Shown: one piece after another, positions 1 to 6,764 of the stretch
Position numbering within the stretch: the first letter of the stretch is position 1
Layout of the letters: every line of letters begins with the position of its first letter
Made by a program: the position numbers and the translations under genes
Source: Cyclobacteriaceae bacterium
GTDB lineage: Bacteria; Bacteroidota; Bacteroidia; Cytophagales; Cyclobacteriaceae
Reading direction: 5' to 3'
DNA: 8,898 nt
Assembly (NCBI GenBank): GCA_025455225.1
Contig: JALOMY010000097.1
Span: 1 to 8,898 of the forward strand
Notes under the pieces: generated by a model
The model's database searches: none
What the model saw: only the letters and a program-made list of their open reading frames with translations
What the model was told of the DNA's origin: nothing

Positions 1-122
1 ATCGAGAATTGTTCCACTCGCATACCAAAGTACTTGGCCGCCAATAAGTGACCCATTTCATGTACCGCCACTAAAATTGAAATGCTCAGTAATAGCTGAG
101 CTAATGACACCATCCAATCCAT
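1..122 (-). CDS. rseP: RseP-type site-2 intramembrane zinc metalloprotease, N-terminal fragment
   Basis: This is the first 40 codons of a minus-strand gene that leaves the window at its left edge. The translation begins MDWMVSLAQLLLSISILVAV and continues directly into HEMGH at residues 21-25, the HExxH zinc-protease motif embedded in the first transmembrane helix. That arrangement is typical of the RseP/RIP metalloprotease family (M50). These enzymes cut transmembrane substrates, classically anti-sigma factors already trimmed by a DegS-type protease, and remnant signal peptides. The second metal-ligand motif and the PDZ domains would lie outside the window. The ATG (122-120) overlaps the dxr stop codon as TGATG, so the two genes are probably co-transcribed and translationally coupled. 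The family call is firm from the motif position, but the substrate is unknown. Confidence 0.9.
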   Translation of the reverse strand, partial: MDWMVSLAQLLLSISILVAVHEMGHLLAAKYFGMRVEQFS

Positions 123-1282
123 CAGTTTATCAGTTCTAAAGCTTTAATTCGTGTTTCTTTGTCCGTTTGAACGTAATCGGCCAGTGTGGGATGCTTGATA
201 TAATCCATTTTAGCAAGGCATTGTTCCACTACATCCGACATTTTCAAAAAACCAATTTTATCATTTAAAAATTCAGCAACCGCAATTTCATTGGCTGCAT
301 TCAATACGCACGGCATATTACCGCCCTTGCGCAAAGCTTCAAATGAAAGCGCAAGATTACGAAAAGTTTCTGTATCGGGCTTTTCGAATGTAAGAGAAGG
401 ATATTGGGTAAAGTCGAATCGCGGGAAATTATTTTTTAAACGGTCCGGATAGGTCAGGGCAAATTGTATGGGCAACCTCATATCGGGTAATCCCATCTGG
501 GCCTTTATGGAGCCATCTTCAAACTGAATCATGGAATGAATGATGGATTGGGGATGCACCACCACATCCACCTGATCGGCCGAAAGGCCAAAGAGCCATT
601 TGGCCTCAATTACTTCCAGTCCTTTATTCATCAGCGTAGCTGAATCGATGGTGATCTTGGCACCCATACTCCAATTGGGGTGCTTCAGGGCTTGCGCTTT
701 GGTAACCTGGCTAAGCTCTTCCCTTTTCTTACCGCGGAATGGTCCTCCGGATGCAGTCAGAATAATCTTTTCAATTTTATTATGGAATTCACCAACCAGG
801 CATTGAAAGATGGCTGAGTGCTCAGAATCGATAGGATAAATATTCACACCCTTCTCACTTGCCAGTTTGGTTATTAATTCTCCGGCAACCACCAGGGTTT
901 CTTTATTGGCCAGCGCAATGTTTTTTCCGGCTTCGATAGCTTTTATGGTTGGCTTCAAACCTGAATAACCCACCAGGGCGGTGAGCACCACATCGATGCT
1001 ATCCATCTGAACGACTGAAGTCAGTGCCTCATCACCTGTATAGACTTTTATTGCATGCGGCCATAACGCATTCTTTACCCGTTCATACTGATCTCCATTT
1101 CCGATTACAACCACATTGGGCTTAAAGCGAATGGCTTGTTCAATCAGCAGATCTGCATTATTCTGAGCCGTTAATACCTCCACAGAAAAATGTTCCGGAT
1201 TGGATGCTATTACATCCAATGCCTGTGTGCCAATAGAGCCGGTAGAACCCAGTAAAGCAATGGATTTTCTCTTGTTCAACAC
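122..1282 (-). CDS. dxr: 1-deoxy-D-xylulose 5-phosphate reductoisomerase
   Basis: Cytosolic enzyme of the MEP isoprenoid pathway that converts DXP to 2-C-methyl-D-erythritol 4-phosphate with NADPH and a divalent metal. At 386 residues it has normal family length and looks intact. Visible landmarks are the NADPH-binding loop GSTGSIG (12-18), ALANKETLV (123-131), the metal ligands in IDSEH (D152, E154), TASGGPF (176-182, substrate serine S178), HPNWSMG (201-207, H201 and flexible-loop W204) and NKGLEVIEAKW (219-229, third metal ligand E223). By motif alignment these match D150, E152, S186, H209, W212 and E231 of the E. coli enzyme. The first codon is GTG (1282-1280), not ATG. An in-frame TAA lies six codons upstream, so the only other close start is the following TTG. 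A possible AAGG sits 13 nt upstream, which is too far to be a convincing ribosome site. It is followed by rseP with a one-base overlap. Confidence 0.97.
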   Translation of the reverse strand: MLNKRKSIALLGSTGSIGTQALDVIASNPEHFSVEVLTAQNNADLLIEQAIRFKPNVVVIGNGDQYERVKNALWPHAIKVYTGDEALTSVVQMDSIDVVLTALVGYSGLKPTIKAIEAGKNIALANKETLVVAGELITKLASEKGVNIYPIDSEHSAIFQCLVGEFHNKIEKIILTASGGPFRGKKREELSQVTKAQALKHPNWSMGAKITIDSATLMNKGLEVIEAKWLFGLSADQVDVVVHPQSIIHSMIQFEDGSIKAQMGLPDMRLPIQFALTYPDRLKNNFPRFDFTQYPSLTFEKPDTETFRNLALSFEALRKGGNMPCVLNAANEIAVAEFLNDKIGFLKMSDVVEQCLAKMDYIKHPTLADYVQTDKETRIKALELIN

Positions 1283-1434
1283 GTACTGTTTATTACCTTA
1301 ATCAGACAATCGCAAAATAAACAAATTCCAATGGTTTTGGTTCGTACCATCATTTTCAGATAAATACTGCAATTTATTTTCTGTCTGTCATTTGACCATT
1401 CAATCTCATAGTCGTATAAGCACTAAATTTCTGG

Positions 1435-2004
1435 ATGGATAAGGATTTAGAGCAAGCCTTGATCAACCAATCCGCGAACGGGGACGCGATTGCTTTTCGC
1501 AGGCTGGTTGAGGATACACAGAATTTTGCACTGTCGATAGCTTATAAATTCTTAAACAACATGACCGATGCGGAAGATATAGTTCAGGAGGCCTATGTGC
1601 GGGTTTGGAAGAATTTACACCGCTATGATCCTGATTTCCGGTTTAAAACCTGGCTCGGAAAAATTATTACCAACCTATGCCTGGATACAAAGAAGTCATC
1701 CTACAGGAAAATGAACATCCGTGCGGTGGATGCCGCAACTTCGCGGAGAGTCAGTGATGCGAATGAAACCGGAAAGCATCTTGAACACGAAGAGCTTAAA
1801 GAAATCATCCACCAACTTGCTGCCTCACTGAGTGAAAAACAGCGCACTGTTTTTATCCTGCGTGATCTCCAGCAACTGGAGCCCGAAGAGGTTTGCAGGA
1901 TAGTTTCAATGAGCGAAGGAAATCTGAAAAGCAACCTCTACTATGCCCGGCTGAAAATGAAGAGCCTGCTTGAACAGTATTACAGCGAAAAGAAGCGTTT
2001 TTAA
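1435..2004 (+). CDS. ECF-type RNA polymerase sigma-70 family factor
   Basis: A 189-residue alternative sigma factor with only the two conserved ECF domains. Region 2 spans roughly residues 25-90 and contains DAEDIVQEAYVRVWKNL (45-61), followed by the WLGKIITNLCLD helix (73-84) that binds the -10 element and core RNA polymerase. A charged linker (about 90-120) leads to region 4 (about 128-182), with LSEKQRTVFILRD (132-144) and the DNA-recognition helix around MSEGNLKSNLYYARLKM (159-175). There is no sigma-1.1 or sigma-3 domain. The ATG at 1435 gives a standard N-terminus, and no good Shine-Dalgarno is seen, as is usual in Bacteroidota. The next gene, 27 nt downstream, encodes a matching anti-sigma factor, so this is very likely a cognate pair. 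It is divergent from dxr across 152 bp. The regulon and inducing signal cannot be read from the sequence. Confidence 0.93.
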   Translation: MDKDLEQALINQSANGDAIAFRRLVEDTQNFALSIAYKFLNNMTDAEDIVQEAYVRVWKNLHRYDPDFRFKTWLGKIITNLCLDTKKSSYRKMNIRAVDAATSRRVSDANETGKHLEHEELKEIIHQLAASLSEKQRTVFILRDLQQLEPEEVCRIVSMSEGNLKSNLYYARLKMKSLLEQYYSEKKRF

Positions 2005-2031
2005 ACTGATCCAACACATTAATCAACTGAT

Positions 2032-2571
2032 ATGAATTGCAGTCACTATCACAACCTGATTTACCTGAAAGCTGAGCTTTCAGAACAGGATCTGCTATCC
2101 CTTCAGCAGCATCTTGCCACCTGTACATCCTGTGCTCAGCTTGACGCTGAGGTACATTTATTTCAGGAAACAATCAATCGTATTGCCAGCCAGGAAATTA
2201 AACCGAGAAATGCCGCAGCGCTCACATCATCAATTATGGAGGCAGTTCACGCGCAGAAATCCGGCACGACAATACAACGTCAGGTAAAAGTATGGATCCA
2301 GGAAAATCTCCTACGCTATTCGCTGGCGGCCTTGTCGTTGATTCAGATTGTTTTCTTCAGTTTAGAATTTCAGAACAGGCGGGATCCTGTTGCCGAGCAG
2401 TACAGCTCATCATCCAATTCTGTTGTGATTCTCGACTCTGATATGATTCACATTAATCCGGCTGAACGGAAACAACACACATCCGGTTTTGCCGATTGTA
2501 AATCTCCCCTCATTGAAAGAAGGGCGTATCTCGAATGTCTGAAAAGTAAATATTCCTCCACCTTATTATAA
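2032..2571 (+). CDS. Transmembrane zinc-finger anti-sigma factor (ZAS/zf-HC2-like)
   Basis: A 179-residue protein with the architecture of a membrane anti-sigma factor. The short cytoplasmic N-terminus carries C3 and then H27-x3-C31-x2-C34 (HLATCTSC), the zinc-binding pattern of zf-HC2 anti-sigma domains. A charged stretch leads to one predicted membrane helix at about residues 96-113 (YSLAALSLIQIVFFSLEF), followed by an extracytoplasmic tail of about 65 residues. The inferred job is to hold the upstream ECF sigma factor inactive until an envelope signal releases it. Two cysteines in the tail (C156, C169) could form a disulphide, although this is not a known family feature. The gene lies 27 nt after the sigma gene and 5 nt before the lipoprotein gene, which suggests one operon. 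The function is inferred from domain layout and gene pairing. Confidence 0.85.
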   Translation: MNCSHYHNLIYLKAELSEQDLLSLQQHLATCTSCAQLDAEVHLFQETINRIASQEIKPRNAAALTSSIMEAVHAQKSGTTIQRQVKVWIQENLLRYSLAALSLIQIVFFSLEFQNRRDPVAEQYSSSSNSVVILDSDMIHINPAERKQHTSGFADCKSPLIERRAYLECLKSKYSSTLL

Positions 2572-2576
2572 TAGTC

Positions 2577-3605
2577 ATGAAATCATTACTGTATTCTACC
2601 ATCCTGCTTACTGGCTTGTTTTTATTCTCGGCCTGCGAGAATAAGGTTAGTATGAAGACAATCGTTCAGGAAGACGGATCACTGGAAAAAACAATCGTTC
2701 TTGAAAAAACAGGCCTTCATCAGGCAGAAGAAAATATGTTCGGAATCAATGAACAAACCGGATGGGCCACACAGGCAACGAAAATCGATAGCACTGAAGA
2801 TAAATTCCGTATCGAATTCAAAAAGAATTTTGCCTCTGTTGATGACGTAAACCGGGAGCTGGATCAGGACACTGATACACTATTCAGAATCCATTCAACC
2901 TTTGAAAAGCAGTTCCGATGGTTTTATACCTACATCCGGTATACCGAAACCATACGGCCCATAAATCGATTTAAACTAATTAATACTGACGACTATTTTA
3001 ATCAGGAAGACCATGCATTTATTGACCGGCTTCCCGGTGAAGGCACTCCCATATCAAAAGCTGACAGTGTATTTCTTGAAACGCTGAATGAAAAAATAAC
3101 CGAACGTTTTTCAGACAGGGCTTTCTACTATGAGATTAATGAAATACTTAATGAAGTGGCCCTCCGGCATAACCTCGATAAAAAATGGCTGGATACTCTT
3201 AAGAATAATCTTGATTTAGCAAGTGAAATCGTAGAATCCTTTAAAGAAAACAAAGAGAATACTAAGCTTGAGCAAGTTGTAGATAGCCTCGTTCTTGGTA
3301 ATCCAAAAGCTGAAAAAGATTTAGAAGCATTAGCCAATGAATTAGGTAATCGCAGGGACTTCATGGGCACTGTGTATTATTCATCGTACAAAATTGAAAC
3401 ACAATTGCCCTGGGAAATCAGTTCGAGCAATGCCGATTCAGTGTCGGGCAACACTTTAATATGGCGCCCATTGGCTACCAAATTTGCCATTAAACCCTAC
3501 ACCATGTACGCGGAAAGCCGGCAAGTTAACCTCTGGGCCGTGGTTGTCTCAGCCCTGGTTGTTGGTATAACAGTCTATTTATTTGTAAGAAAATCTAAAT
3601 CCTGA
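2577..3605 (+). CDS. Unrecognised lipoprotein with C-terminal membrane helix, third gene of sigma/anti-sigma operon
   Basis: I do not recognise this 342-residue protein with confidence. It starts with a lipoprotein signal peptide: positive K2, a hydrophobic run (4-17) and lipobox FSAC with C20 as the lipidated residue. The exported body is mixed. The first part (about 25-85) looks beta-rich and begins KTIVQEDGSLEKTIVLEKTG. A long charged, helix-rich middle follows (about 160-260, many E/K/L/N), then a tryptophan-containing segment (GNTLIWRPLA, 291-300). A clear hydrophobic helix at about 318-337 ends in RKSKS, whose positive charge suggests a cytoplasmic tail. The layout (lipid anchor, beta domain with an EDGS-type strand, C-terminal helix) resembles DUF3153/LppM-like proteins, but this is a structural analogy, not a match. 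It begins 5 nt after the anti-sigma gene, so a sensor, anti-sigma-associated or sigma-target role is plausible. Its last 11 bases overlap the opposing GH3 gene. Confidence 0.85.
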   Translation: MKSLLYSTILLTGLFLFSACENKVSMKTIVQEDGSLEKTIVLEKTGLHQAEENMFGINEQTGWATQATKIDSTEDKFRIEFKKNFASVDDVNRELDQDTDTLFRIHSTFEKQFRWFYTYIRYTETIRPINRFKLINTDDYFNQEDHAFIDRLPGEGTPISKADSVFLETLNEKITERFSDRAFYYEINEILNEVALRHNLDKKWLDTLKNNLDLASEIVESFKENKENTKLEQVVDSLVLGNPKAEKDLEALANELGNRRDFMGTVYYSSYKIETQLPWEISSSNADSVSGNTLIWRPLATKFAIKPYTMYAESRQVNLWAVVVSALVVGITVYLFVRKSKS

Positions 3606-5091
3606 AACGCCCCAGGGCATCGGCAATTTTGCGGTCGTTCGAAAGACGGGGTACTTTGTTTTGTCCGCCCAGTTTGCCCTGCGATTTCATATACTCAATG
3701 AAACTGTTCTTCTTCAATTGGGTGATTTTTAATGTGCGCAGAATGTTGCCGGTTATCAGATCATCGTAGTATACATTCAAATCGCGTAACTGTTGATCGA
3801 GCTCCAGCGCAAACGCTTGGGGGTTATCCGGTTCGCGGCTAAACTCAATCAGCCATTCATGGTGGGGCATACCCTCCTGGGGTGCAACCTGAGGTGCAAC
3901 TGTAAATTCAGTTAACCCGGCCTCAGGAAATTTTTCCAAAGTACGATTCATGGCTTTCTCCACTTCTTCCCCAATCACATGCTCACCAAAGGCCGAGATA
4001 AAATGTTTGATCCGACCTGTAACCAATAAACGATAGGGATTCTTTGATACAAACTTCACCGTATCACCAATGGAATAGCCCCATAATCCGGCATTGCTGT
4101 TAATAATGAGAGCATAATTTTTTCCCAGTTCAACTTCTTCTATGCTGAGTCTTCGGGGCTGCTCATTAAAATATTCTTCAGCCGGAATAAATTCGAAAAA
4201 CATTCCGTTGTTCAGCAACAACAGAAGTCCGGGGTCGTTTTGTGAATCCTGGTAAGCAATAAATCCCTCCGATGCCGGGTACGTTTCAATGGAGTCCACT
4301 TTTTTTCCAATGGAATCTTCAAGTTTGGCGCGGTAGGGTTCAAAGTTAACACCGCCATAAACAAAGACTGAAAAGTTGGGAAACACATCCTTAATCTTCT
4401 TGCCCGTGCGTGCATGAATCCGGTCGAAATACATTTGAACCCAGGGAGGAATTCCTGAAATCAGCGTCATGTTGGCATCCAGAGTTTCATCGATGATGCG
4501 TTCCAGTTTTTCTTCCCAGTCTTCAATGCAATTCGTTTTATAGGATGGTTTCTGATTGGTTCGCAAATAGCCGGGAACCAGGTGATTGGATATGCCCGAC
4601 AAACGACCTGTTTTTATGCCGGCAATTTCTTCCAGCTCAGGGCTGCCCGATAAAAATATCAGGTTTCCATCCAGGAACGAAGCGTTCCCCGTTTCATGCA
4701 CATACGACAACGTAGAATTGCGTGCGCTGACGAAGTGACTATACTTTGATTCGTGTGAAATGGGAATGTATTTCGTACCTGAAGTTGTTCCTGAAGTTTT
4801 AGCGAGGTAGGCCGGTTTACCTCTCCATAGAATATCCGGTTCGCCTGCCAGGATTCGCTCAACGTAAGGTTTCAGTTGCTCATAATCACGTATGGGTATC
4901 AATCTCTTAAAATCGTCATAACTGCGGATTGCCTCGAAGTGATGATCTTTACCGAATACCGTATTCCGTGCCTGACGAACAATGGTCCTTCGCGTTTCCT
5001 CCTGCACCAGTCCGGGTCTGCTCGCCCACTTGTAGGTTTGAGATACGACATAGGAAGCAAATGGTTTAGCGAGCGAAGAACGTATACCCAT
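3595..5091 (-). CDS. GH3 family acyl-adenylating enzyme (GH3 auxin-responsive promoter family protein)
   Basis: A 498-residue soluble protein of the GH3 branch of the ANL adenylate-forming superfamily. The three ATP/AMP-binding motifs are intact: TSGTTSGTKYIP (99-110, P-loop-like motif I), YPASEGF (271-277, motif II) and LWGYSIGDTVKF (336-347, motif III). VTGRIKHFISAFGEHV (357-372) follows at the hinge to the C-terminal domain. Plant GH3 enzymes adenylate a carboxylic acid such as indole-acetate or jasmonate and join it to an amino acid. Bacteroidota members are widespread, but their acid and acceptor are not established and cannot be deduced here. No signal peptide or membrane segment is visible. 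The ATG at 5091 gives a natural helix-forming start. It is divergent from the Deg-type protease gene and convergent with the lipoprotein gene, so it is probably its own transcription unit. The family call is strong and the substrate unknown. Confidence 0.93.
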   Translation of the reverse strand: MGIRSSLAKPFASYVVSQTYKWASRPGLVQEETRRTIVRQARNTVFGKDHHFEAIRSYDDFKRLIPIRDYEQLKPYVERILAGEPDILWRGKPAYLAKTSGTTSGTKYIPISHESKYSHFVSARNSTLSYVHETGNASFLDGNLIFLSGSPELEEIAGIKTGRLSGISNHLVPGYLRTNQKPSYKTNCIEDWEEKLERIIDETLDANMTLISGIPPWVQMYFDRIHARTGKKIKDVFPNFSVFVYGGVNFEPYRAKLEDSIGKKVDSIETYPASEGFIAYQDSQNDPGLLLLLNNGMFFEFIPAEEYFNEQPRRLSIEEVELGKNYALIINSNAGLWGYSIGDTVKFVSKNPYRLLVTGRIKHFISAFGEHVIGEEVEKAMNRTLEKFPEAGLTEFTVAPQVAPQEGMPHHEWLIEFSREPDNPQAFALELDQQLRDLNVYYDDLITGNILRTLKITQLKKNSFIEYMKSQGKLGGQNKVPRLSNDRKIADALGRFRI

Positions 5092-5102
5092 AACAATGAA
5101 GA

Positions 5103-5130
5103 AATTCAGAATTCAAGATTCAAAATTTAT
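5103..5130. repeat. Short degenerate heptamer repeat
   Basis: Four adjacent seven-base units read aattcag, aattcaa, gattcaa and aatttat; the first three are near-identical and the fourth is diverged. They sit 12 bases upstream of the GH3 start codon, in its likely leader. This may be AT-rich chance or slippage; no function is claimed. Confidence 0.35.
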
Positions 5131-5260
5131 TGGTAACGCGCTAATATCCCGATCACAGTAAAAACCCGCACCACAATTAATCGTGTAATTTTATATGGAA
5201 ATAAAATTTAGGATCAACTTTTGTTACCTAATTCACATCTACATACAGAACTTTTGAATC

Positions 5261-6700
5261 ATGAAGAATACCTTAAAAATCGTTGTTATTGGCTTCCTGG
5301 CAGGGCTGGCCGGGGCTTATACCTTCTTCAACTATTTTGTAAAACCGACAGAAATGCAGAAACCAGCAGATGCCACGTACAATATGGCAAAGTATGACAG
5401 CCCGGCTGCTTACAGTCCGAAAATTGTTGAAGCTGCACCACCCCGTTCGTATGAAGCAGTCGATTTCAGTGCAGCTGCTACCCGTGCCATTCCCAGCGTA
5501 GTCTATATCAACAGCATTTTTAAAGGTACATCCTATTCACCGTTTGACTGGTTCTTTGGGGGTGGTGTTACTTCCCAGACCCAGGTGAGCAGTGGTTCGG
5601 GCGTGATCTTTACAAAAGATGGCTACATCGTTACCAACAATCACGTAATTCAATCGGCCGAGAGAATTGAAGTGATGTATAATAAAAAAGTATATCCGGC
5701 CGAACTGGTAGGTACCGATCCCTCAACAGATTTAGCCGTATTGAAAATCAATGAAACCAATCTTCCGGCCATTACACTCGGTTCATCACAATCCTTGCAG
5801 GTAGGCGAATGGGTGGTTGCCGTGGGTAACCCTTTTTCTCTTTCTTCAACTGTTACCGCTGGAATTGTCAGTGCAAAAGGAAGACGCATTGGTATCCTTG
5901 AAGATAAATTTCCAATCGAATCGTTTATACAAACCGATGCCGCTATTAACCCGGGCAACAGCGGTGGTGCGCTGGTCAATAAAAATGGAGAACTGGTAGG
6001 AATCAATACGGCCATACTATCCCGAACCGGAAGCTACACGGGCTATGCTTTTGCTGTTCCGGTGGATATTGCCAGGAAGGTTGTGGAAGACCTGGTGAAA
6101 TACGGCATTGTACAAAAAGCCTTGTTTGGCGGAAATGTAGTGGAATACAATTTTCAAAACGCCAAGAAATACGACCTGGATACCAAAGTGGATAGTTTTA
6201 AAGGCGTATTGATTGAAAGCCTTGACCGTGAAGGACCAGCTTTTAAAGCCGGACTAAAACCCGGTGATGTGATCGTTAAAATCAACAACACCGACATCAA
6301 CAGTCAAAGTGCATTTGAAGAAGAACTGGCTTACCGTTACCCGGGAGATAAAGTTACCATAACCTATTTACGCGATAAAAAACCGGTCACGGCATCCATT
6401 ACCCTTGTCAACAAAACCGGCACAACCGAAATTGTGAAACGTAAAATCATTTCCTCAGCAAATCTTGGTGCCGACCTCGAGGCAACGGATTATGGAGTGA
6501 AAGTTTTCCGGTTAAAAGAAAACAGCATGCTGCGGCAAATCGGGGTCACTGAGAATTTCACCATCATTGCTATTAACCGGGTGAAGGTAAAAGAGCCGCA
6601 GGAAGTGATTGAGTTCTTTGAAAAATTTAAAGGAAGAGGATACATCTACGGAATCAACAGTTCCAAACAACAGCTTGAGATACCTTTCATTATCCGTTGA
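5261..6700 (+). CDS. HtrA/Deg-type trypsin-like serine protease with two PDZ domains
   Basis: A 479-residue envelope protease/chaperone of the HtrA (S1C) family. An N-terminal hydrophobic segment (about 6-26) either anchors it in the inner membrane or is cleaved near AGA-Y (18-20); the sequence alone does not decide. The protease domain covers roughly 70-285 with a complete catalytic triad: H128 in TNNHVI, D157 in STDLAVLK and S234 in NPGNSGGAL. A conventional PDZ domain follows (about 285-385, with GPAFKAGLKPGDVIVKINN). A second, degenerate PDZ-like domain (about 400-479, LGADLEATDYGV to EIPFIIR) lacks the usual GDVI-type core. Members degrade or refold misfolded envelope proteins, and DegS-like members make the first cut in anti-sigma factors. 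The gene is monocistronic, with a strong terminator 20 nt past its stop. Two copies of AACTTTTG (5216-5223, 5249-5256) in its leader resemble a -7 element, but neither has a well-spaced -33 partner. Confidence 0.95.
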   Translation: MKNTLKIVVIGFLAGLAGAYTFFNYFVKPTEMQKPADATYNMAKYDSPAAYSPKIVEAAPPRSYEAVDFSAAATRAIPSVVYINSIFKGTSYSPFDWFFGGGVTSQTQVSSGSGVIFTKDGYIVTNNHVIQSAERIEVMYNKKVYPAELVGTDPSTDLAVLKINETNLPAITLGSSQSLQVGEWVVAVGNPFSLSSTVTAGIVSAKGRRIGILEDKFPIESFIQTDAAINPGNSGGALVNKNGELVGINTAILSRTGSYTGYAFAVPVDIARKVVEDLVKYGIVQKALFGGNVVEYNFQNAKKYDLDTKVDSFKGVLIESLDREGPAFKAGLKPGDVIVKINNTDINSQSAFEEELAYRYPGDKVTITYLRDKKPVTASITLVNKTGTTEIVKRKIISSANLGADLEATDYGVKVFRLKENSMLRQIGVTENFTIIAINRVKVKEPQEVIEFFEKFKGRGYIYGINSSKQQLEIPFIIR

Positions 6701-6719
6701 TCCGAACTGACTAAAAATA

Positions 6720-6747
6720 AAAAAGGTGTCACAACAGACACCTTTTT
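6720..6747. terminator. Bidirectional intrinsic terminator between the Deg-type protease gene and dnaA
   Basis: A perfect 11-bp inverted repeat, AAAAAGGTGTC pairing with GACACCTTTTT around a six-base loop (ACAACA). The six-pair GC-containing core is flanked by an A-run on the left and a T-run on the right, so it gives a hairpin plus U-tract when transcribed from either strand. It lies 20 nt after the protease stop and 18 nt after the dnaA stop on the opposite strand, exactly where a shared terminator for convergent genes is expected. Confidence 0.92.
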
Positions 6748-6764
6748 ATGTGGTTCAGGTTTTA

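Noticed and set aside
1400..1434. TTG with 20-nt spacing to TA (1393-1420 area) as a promoter for the sigma gene
   Set aside because: The downstream element reads TATAAGCA and lacks the TTTG half of the -7 consensus. An ECF-type autoregulated promoter is possible but cannot be recognised without knowing its motif.
1853..2173. A 106-codon minus-strand open frame across the sigma/anti-sigma junction
   Set aside because: It overlaps two strongly supported genes on the other strand and has low-complexity, unpatterned composition, so it is not a credible gene.
5650..6015. A 121-codon open frame antisense to the Deg-type protease gene
   Set aside because: It lies wholly inside a well-supported gene, over the protease core, and its translation has no recognisable domain. 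It is a shadow frame.
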